A stretch of DNA of 39,077 nt from Chitinophagaceae bacterium (GTDB taxonomy: Bacteria; Bacteroidota; Bacteroidia; Chitinophagales; Chitinophagaceae), in contig CANGOX010000022.1 in the NCBI GenBank assembly GCA_947455605.1, positions 1 to 39,077 on the forward strand, given 5' to 3'. Positions 8,068-14,917 of the stretch are shown piece after piece. Positions within the stretch are counted from its first letter, which is position 1. Every line of letters starts with the position of its first letter. The position numbers and the translations under genes are program-made. The notes below the pieces were generated by a model. It was not told where the DNA came from, searched no databases, and saw only the letters and a program-made list of their open reading frames with translations.

Positions 8068-8802
8068 ATGAAAACCATTCTTTGTGTGATATCGGTAGGT
8101 TTATTTCTAACCGCATACAGCCAGACAAAAAAAACCGTAGAGATCACCGGTATCTTTCATTCAGTTGATCCGATATTTCCTTTAGGCATTTCTTCAGAAA
8201 AATTTTTAGACGGGGGTATCAACAGAAATATCAGTTTGGCATATGGACTAACGGCAAAATACTTTATTGCCCAAAACACGTCTATCAGAATTAAGGGAAT
8301 TGCAACCAACAGGAATATTAAAGATTACCGGTTGCTTGCTTACCCATCCACTAAGCAAATAGATGATGACCGGTTGGTTCAGACTAATTTGAAGCTGGCC
8401 CCTGGGATACAATGGTCATTTGTACAAAAAAAGATGTCTTTTTGGGCAGGCATGGAACTGCCTTTGGGCTTTTATGGAAAGACCACCATTGTCACAAATT
8501 ATTTTATTCAAACACCGCCCGCCCCTGCAACAAATGTAATTACCACTTATTCAATACCCGGAGGCACCAGTATGGGTGTTGGGCTCTTTACTGGAACGAA
8601 TTATTTTATTGCCAAAAATTGGGCGATCGGATTTGAAATGGGCTGTGCTTATGAAAGAACAATTGTAGGCGGTGTTGCCAAAAGCAGGGCAGAAAATGCA
8701 GCCGGTGTGCTTCAGATAGAGCGGCAACAAGAAGAGATCATTGACCAGCAAAAATTCGGCGCACTGCAGGCCGGGATCAATCTGATTTTTCAATTTCACT
8801 AA
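8068..8802 (+). CDS. outer-membrane beta-barrel protein, function unknown
   Basis: 244 residues. A signal peptide (MKTILCVISVGLFLTAYSQ) is followed by alternating amphipathic strands with glycine and aromatic turns, such as MSFWAGMELPLGFYG, GVGLFTGTNYFIAKNWAIG and a final LQAGINLIFQFH whose last residue is preceded by aromatics, as in 8-stranded outer-membrane porin-like proteins. No enzymatic motif is visible. It has its own leader with a Crp/Fnr-like dyad and is followed 65 bases later by the M1 aminopeptidase. Confidence 0.75.
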   Translation: MKTILCVISVGLFLTAYSQTKKTVEITGIFHSVDPIFPLGISSEKFLDGGINRNISLAYGLTAKYFIAQNTSIRIKGIATNRNIKDYRLLAYPSTKQIDDDRLVQTNLKLAPGIQWSFVQKKMSFWAGMELPLGFYGKTTIVTNYFIQTPPAPATNVITTYSIPGGTSMGVGLFTGTNYFIAKNWAIGFEMGCAYERTIVGGVAKSRAENAAGVLQIERQQEEIIDQQKFGALQAGINLIFQFH

Positions 8803-8867
8803 AATGCTTTCGTGATCTGACAGGGGTAGCAAAAAAATACTTATCTTATCGGGTAAAATAAGCACCT

Positions 8868-10514
8868 ATGCCCTGTTCAAACAAATTGTTGTTGCGAAAA
8901 ATATCCCTTGTTTTTTTTCTGGTTTTTACAACATGTATCATACATGCCCAAAACACGCAAAACCCCAGAGACCTCAGCTATATGACCTCCGGCGGTAAAC
9001 TCAATCCTTTGCAGGCTATTATGGATATCCGTCATTATACTTTGGCATTAGATGTTGATATACCCAATAGATCTATCAGGGGTTCTGCAGAGATTGATAT
9101 CATTCTTTCAAAATCAACCGATACCCTTTTATTTGATCTCGTTCATCTGCTAACCGTTACTAAAATAAAAGTGAATGATAAGGCTGTGAATTTTCTGCAG
9201 AAAGATGATAAGATTTACATCAGCTCCGCAACAAATTTTGCACCAGGCAAACAAAAAGTGTTCATAGAATATGGTGGAGAACCTCCGGTGGCCGTTCGTC
9301 CGCCATGGAACGGCGGGTTTACCTGGACCAAAGATGCCAATGGTAATCCATGGGTGGTCATTAATTGTCAGATGGAAGGTGGCAAAATTTACTTCCCTTG
9401 CAAAGACCATCCAAGTGATGAACCCAATGAGGGGGTAGAGTTGAAAATAACGGTACCCAAAGGTCTGGTGGTTGCAGGACCGGGACTGTTGCAGGGAGTA
9501 ACTACTAAAAATGATAAATCTACCTACCATTGGAAAACCAATTATACCATCAGTAATTATTGCGTCATTTTTAATGTGGCTAAATACCGTGTATTTACAA
9601 AAAATTATACAACAGTTGCTGGCAATACAGTGCCCATGCAGTTTTATCTGCTAGAAGAAGACACTGCCGCAGCACAACATGCATTTGACATAAAGGAAAG
9701 AGATACCCGGGTGCTGGAAAAATATTTTGGCGAATACCCCTGGGTGAAAGAAAAGATCGGTTTGGCAGAAGTATCCAATCCGGGTATGGAACACCAGACC
9801 ATGATCACTTACGGGGATAAATTTAAATACCAGAAAGTGGGCGGACAGGATTACTCAGCCAATCTTTTTCACGAATATGCACATGAATGGTGGGCCAATA
9901 AAGTAACCAATAAAGATTGGGCGCATATGTGGATACAGGAAGGTATTGCCACTTATGCAGAAGCCTTATGTTTCAGAGAGATGGGTGGTGAAGAAGCTTA
10001 TAACCAGCTGATCTTTGCGCATCAGAGAAGTGTAAAGAACCGTAAACCCATGGTTCAGGGTGATGAAGTAACGGAAGCGGTTACCTATGCCGGTGGCGAT
10101 ATTTATGCAAAGGGATCCTGCTTCATGCATACACTCAGGTATGTGTTGGGAGATGAGATCTTTTTCCCAACGCTGAAGAAGCTGGCAACAGATCCGGCTT
10201 ATACCTATGATAATTTTGTAACCACTGCCGATGTAGAGCAGCTCTTCAGCAAACAGTATGGTAAAGACCTGAAGCCTTTGTTTGATTTTTATCTGCGTAC
10301 AACGGATGTGTTAGACTTTACTGTAAAGCAAACGGCCTTTCATACATGGTCCATTAAACAAAATAATTTCTTTATGCAGTTGCCGGTGGATATTACCACT
10401 GATGCCGGTACACAAAGAATGGTAATAGAAAAAGACGGGATCAGCGTAACTTCTAAAACGCCACCCATGGTAGATGCCAGTGGTCACTATTTGAAAAAAA
10501 TACTCTTTCAATAA
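8868..10514 (+). CDS. secreted M1-family metallo-aminopeptidase
   Basis: 548 residues with a signal peptide (first about 27 residues, ending IIHAQ). The gluzincin site is HEYAHEWW (H335, E336, H339) with the third zinc ligand in WIQEG (E358). The substrate-recognition motif normally GAMEN reads NPGMEH at 304-309. The protein has the N-terminal beta-saddle and catalytic domain but none of the long C-terminal helical domain of full-length M1 enzymes, so it belongs to the short periplasmic group found in Bacteroidota. It should trim N-terminal residues from peptides in the periplasm or outside. The next gene starts 28 bases downstream and also encodes an exported hydrolase, so they may share a transcript. 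Confidence 0.92.
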   Translation: MPCSNKLLLRKISLVFFLVFTTCIIHAQNTQNPRDLSYMTSGGKLNPLQAIMDIRHYTLALDVDIPNRSIRGSAEIDIILSKSTDTLLFDLVHLLTVTKIKVNDKAVNFLQKDDKIYISSATNFAPGKQKVFIEYGGEPPVAVRPPWNGGFTWTKDANGNPWVVINCQMEGGKIYFPCKDHPSDEPNEGVELKITVPKGLVVAGPGLLQGVTTKNDKSTYHWKTNYTISNYCVIFNVAKYRVFTKNYTTVAGNTVPMQFYLLEEDTAAAQHAFDIKERDTRVLEKYFGEYPWVKEKIGLAEVSNPGMEHQTMITYGDKFKYQKVGGQDYSANLFHEYAHEWWANKVTNKDWAHMWIQEGIATYAEALCFREMGGEEAYNQLIFAHQRSVKNRKPMVQGDEVTEAVTYAGGDIYAKGSCFMHTLRYVLGDEIFFPTLKKLATDPAYTYDNFVTTADVEQLFSKQYGKDLKPLFDFYLRTTDVLDFTVKQTAFHTWSIKQNNFFMQLPVDITTDAGTQRMVIEKDGISVTSKTPPMVDASGHYLKKILFQ

Positions 10515-10542
10515 ACCGCTGGCAAAACTGAATGTAATTACT

Positions 10543-11970
10543 ATGAATAAGTTTGTGATTTTTATTGCTATCTCAGCATGGTCATTCATTGCAACAGCTC
10601 AGAAAATTCATTCCGATCTTGCCATACGCTCTGCTACAATTATTGATGTAAAAACCGGCAAGCTCCTAAACAACAAAATTATTCTGGTTACTAAAGACCG
10701 GATCAGCGCTGTGCTGGATGAAGAACAGCATCCGCTTTTTACTGCAACAAAAAAAATTGATGCCAAAGGCAAATTCGTCATCCCCGGTTTATGGGATATG
10801 CATATGCATTTTGGAGGCGGAGATACATTGATTGAAGAGAATAAAAACCTACTGGCTTTATATCTGGCCAATGGTATTACTTCCATTCGTGATTGCGCGG
10901 CAGATATCAGCCCATCCGTTTTACAATGGCGTAATCAGATCAATGAGGGGAAATTATCGGGCCCAACGATTTATACATCCGGCCCTAAACTGGAGGGCTA
11001 TAAATCGATATGGATTGGGGATCTGGAAATTGATAACAGCAAAGAATTAGAGCAGGCCCTAGACAGCCTGCAAAAACTGAAAGTTGATTTTATCAAGATC
11101 ACCGATAATACCATGAAACCCGGATTGTACCTGGAAAGCCTAAAACAAGCGCGCAAACGCGGTTGGGCCATTAGCGGTCATATTCCGGCAGCATTAAACC
11201 TTACAGAAGTTTCTGATGCGGGCCTTAGTGCTGTTGAACATATTACTTATCTGCTGAGAGCGGGTTCTACACAGGAAGATGTGATCTCAAAAAAAATCGG
11301 CGCAGGCAGCATGTCGGCAAAAGCATACAACCAGTTATTGCTGAAGAATTTTGATACTGCCCGTGCCATTACCATCTATAAGCACCTTGCAAAAAACAAG
11401 ACTGCCGTTGTTCCAACACTCTCGATCAGTTTTGCAACAGCTTATCTTGACAATACAGACCATAGCAAAGATCCCGAGCTTGCTTATATTGGACAAGGCT
11501 TAAAGAATACCTATAACTGGCGAATAGAAAGAGCGGCCAAAGATGATGCCGAGGCAATCGCATATCGTCATGAGCTTATAGAAAGGGCAGCTGGTTTACT
11601 ACCCATCTTACAAAGATCTGGCATCACTATTTTGGCAGGTACTGATGCAGGGTATCTCAACTCCTTCGACTATCCCGGCTTCGGGCTTCATCGCGAACTG
11701 GCGTTAATGGTAAAATATGGGTTAACGCCTTTGCAGGCATTACAGGCTTCCATCATCAACGGTCCGGTTTTCCTTGGTAAACTGAATGATTATGGAAGCA
11801 TTGCAACCGGGAAAAAAGCCGATATCCTGATATTAGACCGCAACCCCTTACTGGATATTACCGCTACCCAGAGGATCTTTGCGCTTATTACCAAGGGTAA
11901 GTTATATGACAGGACATTGCTGGATAACTTATTGGTTGAGATCAAAAAAAAGGTAGCAGCGGGGAAGTAA
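10543..11970 (+). CDS. secreted amidohydrolase (imidazolonepropionase-like)
   Basis: 475 residues, signal peptide (MNKFVIFIAISAWSFIATAQ). Metal-site marks of the amidohydrolase superfamily are present: GLWDMHMHF (H87, H89), a TDNT segment preceded by VDFIKI (usual carboxylated-Lys region), SGHIP, VEHIT and GTDAG near the C-terminus. This matches periplasmic imidazolonepropionase-like hydrolases, some of which act as prolidases or on cyclic imides and lactams; the substrate is not predictable. It lies 28 bases after the M1 aminopeptidase in the same direction, which suggests joint peptide scavenging. Confidence 0.9.
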   Translation: MNKFVIFIAISAWSFIATAQKIHSDLAIRSATIIDVKTGKLLNNKIILVTKDRISAVLDEEQHPLFTATKKIDAKGKFVIPGLWDMHMHFGGGDTLIEENKNLLALYLANGITSIRDCAADISPSVLQWRNQINEGKLSGPTIYTSGPKLEGYKSIWIGDLEIDNSKELEQALDSLQKLKVDFIKITDNTMKPGLYLESLKQARKRGWAISGHIPAALNLTEVSDAGLSAVEHITYLLRAGSTQEDVISKKIGAGSMSAKAYNQLLLKNFDTARAITIYKHLAKNKTAVVPTLSISFATAYLDNTDHSKDPELAYIGQGLKNTYNWRIERAAKDDAEAIAYRHELIERAAGLLPILQRSGITILAGTDAGYLNSFDYPGFGLHRELALMVKYGLTPLQALQASIINGPVFLGKLNDYGSIATGKKADILILDRNPLLDITATQRIFALITKGKLYDRTLLDNLLVEIKKKVAAGK

Positions 11971-12095
11971 ATCCTGCGTAATTAACACCAGCTGTGGCTG
12001 TTTAAAAAATGGTTTTTGATAGTATTAATACGCTTGAGAAAGCTTACGATACTTACTATTTTAGCCACTGTTTGAACCCCGCATCAGATAACTTT

Positions 12096-12464
12096 ATGAT
12101 CGCCACTACCAAAACCTGCTTAAGCTGCCAGCGAAGCCTGCATGGGCGGGCCGACAAAAAATTCTGCAACGATTATTGCCGTAACACACATAATAACCTG
12201 CTAAACAGCGACAGCAATAATTATGTACGCAATATCAACTACAGTCTGCGAAAGAACCGAAGGATATTACAGGGATTGTTTGCCTCTGCGCAAAAGATCA
12301 CAAAATGCACAAAGCCATTCTTGCATAGCAAAGGGTTTGCGTTTTCCTATTTTACCCATACGCAAACCAATAAAAAAGGGAATATCTATTGTTTTTGTTA
12401 TGAGTATGGGTATATGGTGATCAAGGGAGAAAAAGTGGTGGTGGTGAAGAAGGGAGAATATTGA
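12096..12464 (+). CDS. small zinc-ribbon protein of unknown function
   Basis: 122 residues from the ATG at 12096 (MIATTKTCLSCQ). An earlier in-frame ATG at 12009 would add 29 residues without visible conservation, so it is less likely. The N-terminus carries a zinc-binding knuckle pair, CLSCQRSL then KKFCNDYCRN, with four cysteines spaced like ribbons found on nucleic-acid-binding proteins. A basic middle (YSLRKNRRILQG) and a hydrophobic beta-rich C-terminus follow. The last codons and the TGA stop lie inside a family B palindrome. The function is not known. Confidence 0.7.
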   Translation: MIATTKTCLSCQRSLHGRADKKFCNDYCRNTHNNLLNSDSNNYVRNINYSLRKNRRILQGLFASAQKITKCTKPFLHSKGFAFSYFTHTQTNKKGNIYCFCYEYGYMVIKGEKVVVVKKGEY

Positions 12465-12544
12465 ATACTGAACAAGGAATATCGAATGTTGATTGGTTAG
12501 TAATACTTCAGCATTCAATATTCCTTGTTCAATATTCGATATTC
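12456..12544. repeat. palindromic repeat, family B, copy 2
   Basis: Arms 12456-12491 and 12509-12544 are reverse complements at 32 of 36 positions, and all four differences are transitions. The element fills the gap between two convergent genes exactly: its left arm holds the TGA stop of the zinc-ribbon gene and its right arm ends one base before the rlpA-like stop. It could act as a two-way transcription stop although T tracts are short. Confidence 0.85.
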
Positions 12545-12545
12545 T

Positions 12546-12920
12546 TTAGTAGCTGATCTTAACTTTGGCAACTCCTGCCCCGATCATATCAATTTTCTTT
12601 GCAGCTTTTCTGGTAAGATCAATAATACGGCCGGCAACAAAGGGGCCGCGGTCGTTGATCCGCACTTTTACAGTTTTTCCGTTGGAAAGATTGGTCACTT
12701 TTACCCTTGTATTAAAGGGGAGTTTTTTATGGGCAGCTGTATAGTCAGATGAATTGTAGATCTCCCCATTGGCTGTTTTCTTTCCGTTATACGATTCTGA
12801 ATAAAAAGAAGCCAGGCCGGTTTCTGAGCCGCTTACTTCCTGTGAAGAAGGAACCGTTCTGCGGTGACAGGAACTCAACCCGATAACCAGCAATAGAAAT
12901 GAAAGGCTTGTTTTCATCAT
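12546..12920 (-). CDS. rlpA: RlpA-like double-psi beta-barrel lipoprotein
   Basis: 124 residues. The N-terminus is a lipoprotein signal with lipobox LSSC (about residue 18). The rest is the RlpA double-psi barrel: GLASFYSESYNGKKTANGE, then AAHKKLPFNTRVKVTN and VRINDRGPF, with the His and Asp used by lytic transglycosylases on glycan strands lacking stem peptides. The SPOR domain of larger RlpA proteins is missing, giving a minimal form. A TAGATTTG box ends 4 bases before the first ATG, so the mRNA may be leaderless or start at the second Met. Confidence 0.9.
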   Translation of the reverse strand: MMKTSLSFLLLVIGLSSCHRRTVPSSQEVSGSETGLASFYSESYNGKKTANGEIYNSSDYTAAHKKLPFNTRVKVTNLSNGKTVKVRINDRGPFVAGRIIDLTRKAAKKIDMIGAGVAKVKISY

Positions 12921-12924
12921 GCAA

Positions 12925-12932
12925 CAAATCTA
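12925..12932 (-). promoter_or_regulatory. -7 box abutting the rlpA-like start
   Basis: The minus strand reads TAGATTTG, an exact TAnnTTTG, followed by TTGC and then ATGATG. With the usual distance to the transcription start this places +1 at the start codon. Confidence 0.6.
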
Positions 12933-13010
12933 AATCCTGCTTTTAGCAGAACACAGCACTTGTTTTCAACAATGAGCAATTATTGTGAATAAAGAGGATG
13001 ATAAAGGAAT

Positions 13011-13093
13011 CGTGATTTCGAATGAAGTGAGAAATCTTTTCAAACTATCAGATCTTTTGAAAAGATTTCTCCTCATTCTTCGTTGAAATAACG
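13011..13093. repeat. palindromic repeat, family D, copy 1
   Basis: Arms 13011-13042 and 13057-13093 pair imperfectly around GAGAAATCTTTTC / GAAAAGATTTCTC. The right arm, read in reverse, matches the left arm of the copy at 30962-31055 with about two differences in 36 bases. It lies just after the gcvT stop on the minus strand. Confidence 0.75.
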
Positions 13094-13102
13094 GTGGCAT
13101 GA

Positions 13103-14188
13103 TTATGCGAAGGGTGCTTTCACCACTTTTGCCTTGATCAAGGTATTTCTGATATCAATATAGATCTCGCTGTCAATAGCGTTATGCCCGGCAGCTACAT
13201 ATCCTAATCCGATAGCTTTCCCTAATGAAGGGCCCTGGGTACCGCTGGTTACTTTGCCAATGGTGTTTCCTGCGGCATCTTTGATCAGGTAATCGTGTCG
13301 GGGAATACCGCGGTCGATCATTTCAAAACCTACCAGTTTGCGTGATACACCGGCAGCTTTTTGTTTTTCAATAATGTCTTTCGCTGTAAAATCTTTGGTG
13401 AATTTGGTGATCCATCCCAAACCGCCTTCCAGTGGAGAAGCGGTATCATCAATGTCATTACCATATAAGCAATAGCCCATTTCCAAACGCAGGGTATCCC
13501 TTGCACCCAATCCGATCGGTTTTAATCCCTGTGGTGTGCCTACTTCAAAAATCGCATTCCAGATCATCTCGGCGGCACCATCTTTATCTTCGAAATAGAT
13601 CTCTACCCCGCCAGAACCGGTATAACCTGTAGCACTCACCAATACATTTTCAACGCCGGCAAATTTGCCACGGGTAAACGTATAATATTTAAGGTTCATG
13701 ATATCCTTATCAACCAAAGGCTGTAAGATCTTAGTAGCATTCGGGCCCTGGATGGCCAGCAAACAGGTCTTTTCGCTGATATTATGCATTTCTACCTGCT
13801 TTGTATTGAATTTGCTGATCCAGTTCCAATCCTTCTCAATATTGGAAGCATTCACCACCAGCATATATACTTTGTTGAATTCGATACAATATACGATCAG
13901 GTCATCAACGATGCCACCCTGCTCATTGGGCAAACAGCTGTATTGTGCCTGGCCATCAGTGATCTTTGAAGCATCGTTTGTGGTAACCCTTTGGATCAGG
14001 TCCAGCGCGTTTTCCCCTTTTAAAATGAATTCACCCATATGACTTACATCAAAAATGCCTGCGTTCTTTCTTACCGTAGCATGTTCGTCGTTGATACCAC
14101 TATAGCTGATCGGCATATTATAACCGGCAAACTCAGCCATTTTGGCTCCAAGATCAATGTGTTTCTGGGTAAAAGGGGTGTTTTTCAT
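13103..14188 (-). CDS. gcvT: aminomethyltransferase, T protein of glycine cleavage
   Basis: 361 residues, normal length for GcvT. Landmarks are [16 protein letters not shown] at the N-terminus, [25 protein letters not shown] in the middle, [12 protein letters not shown] and [17 protein letters not shown]. The enzyme takes the aminomethyl group from lipoyl-GcvH, transfers the methylene to tetrahydrofolate and releases ammonia. GcvH is in this window at 32889-33266, but gcvP is not seen and the genes are not clustered. A TATTTTTG box lies 22 bases before the ATG, and it is monocistronic, bounded by a terminator upstream and a palindrome downstream. Confidence 0.96.
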   Translation of the reverse strand: MKNTPFTQKHIDLGAKMAEFAGYNMPISYSGINDEHATVRKNAGIFDVSHMGEFILKGENALDLIQRVTTNDASKITDGQAQYSCLPNEQGGIVDDLIVYCIEFNKVYMLVVNASNIEKDWNWISKFNTKQVEMHNISEKTCLLAIQGPNATKILQPLVDKDIMNLKYYTFTRGKFAGVENVLVSATGYTGSGGVEIYFEDKDGAAEMIWNAIFEVGTPQGLKPIGLGARDTLRLEMGYCLYGNDIDDTASPLEGGLGWITKFTKDFTAKDIIEKQKAAGVSRKLVGFEMIDRGIPRHDYLIKDAAGNTIGKVTSGTQGPSLGKAIGLGYVAAGHNAIDSEIYIDIRNTLIKAKVVKAPFA

Positions 14189-14209
14189 TCGTTAGATTGA
14201 TTTGTGCGG

Positions 14210-14217
14210 CAAAAATA
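14210..14217 (-). promoter_or_regulatory. -7 box of gcvT
   Basis: The minus strand reads TATTTTTG, an exact TAnnTTTG, with 21 bases to the gcvT ATG at 14188. Confidence 0.55.
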
Positions 14218-14242
14218 AGCGAAGCAAAGGGGGAAGCAAAAA

Positions 14243-14269
14243 TAAAAAAAGCACCGGATCAGGGTGCTT
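14243..14269 (-). terminator. intrinsic terminator upstream of gcvT
   Basis: On the minus strand AAGCACC pairs with GGTGCTT (7 bp, 7-base loop) and is followed by a T tract continuing into TATTTTTG. It would stop transcription coming from the small gene at 14449-14832 just before the gcvT promoter. Confidence 0.8.
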
Positions 14270-14314
14270 GTAGTTTCCATTCGGGAAACGCTATAGGATA
14301 GATGAGCGGTATTT

Positions 14315-14430
14315 CGTGAGTCGTCAGACGTGAATCGTGAGTTGTGAATGGTGAATGGTGAATTGTCAATAAGGTTGTAAAAGTCTTCACTCACGACTGA
14401 CGATTCACGACTGACGATTCACCACTCACG
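14315..14430. repeat. palindromic repeat, family C, with internal direct repeats
   Basis: Left part 14315-14342 (CGTGAGTCGTCAGACG...) is complementary to 14389-14430 (ACTCACGACTGACG...). The right part also holds two direct copies of CACGACTGACGATT, and the left part has GTGAATG repeated. It occupies the spacer between the 14449 gene and gcvT. Confidence 0.75.
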
Positions 14431-14448
14431 GACAACGCCCGACGAACC

Positions 14449-14832
14449 TCAATTTTCCGCCAACCGATGTTTGATCCCTTCGGCTATTTCTTTCATTTTA
14501 TCATAAGACTGATCATCGTTCTCATTTTTGTCTATTTTCAGCAGCAGTCTTCCCGGACTCGTTCTTACATACAGTCTTTGTCTTTCTCCCAATACCAGGT
14601 AGTTGATCACCCTTCTTTCTTTGAACACCTGGGTATGCAGTTCATTGCTCAGGTATCTTTGTAATCTGGCAGATTGCCGGGGTTGGTATTTGGCCGAGAT
14701 CCGGTAGCTATCCTCAGAATCAGATACATTGATCGAGATATCATTTGAATTTTCGAATTTATACATCACATACGATATAAAGCCTGTAAAAACCAATAAG
14801 CAGATAACGGCAAAAAGAAATAGTTTTTTCAT
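14449..14832 (-). CDS. small membrane-anchored protein, function unknown
   Basis: 127 residues from the ATG at 14832 (MKKLFLFAVICLLVFTGFISY); the 17-residue upstream extension lacks a signal. One N-terminal hydrophobic segment acts as signal or anchor, followed by an exported domain of mixed charge (SARLQRYLSNELHTQVFKERR, LYVRTSPGRLLLKID). It lies 86 bases after the PspC protein in the same direction and is followed by a strong terminator, so it may be the last member of the PadR-PspC unit. No family recognised. Confidence 0.65.
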   Translation of the reverse strand: MKKLFLFAVICLLVFTGFISYVMYKFENSNDISINVSDSEDSYRISAKYQPRQSARLQRYLSNELHTQVFKERRVINYLVLGERQRLYVRTSPGRLLLKIDKNENDDQSYDKMKEIAEGIKHRLAEN

Positions 14833-14862
14833 AAAGCAGTTTTGGAGAGTAATTAAAAAGGG

Positions 14863-14894
14863 AGAACCCCATCCTGTGATCAAGACAGGGTTCT
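14863..14894 (-). terminator. weak hairpin after the PspC gene
   Basis: On the minus strand AGAACCCTG pairs with CAGG...GTTCT with a 5-base bulge, followed by CCCTTTTTAATT. The stem is interrupted and the T tract short, so it may be a leaky terminator or attenuator between the PspC gene and the small gene downstream. Confidence 0.35.
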
Positions 14895-14917
14895 TGTATT
14901 CCCAACTTCAACCGAGT

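Noticed and set aside
12267..12518. Open frame with SIFLVQYSIF repeats
   Set aside because: Lies antisense to the zinc-ribbon gene and across the family B palindrome.
14185..14394. Open frame on the minus strand with SPFTIHNSRFTSDDSRN-like sequence
   Set aside because: It is a translation of the family C palindrome; composition is repeat-derived and no start signal is present.
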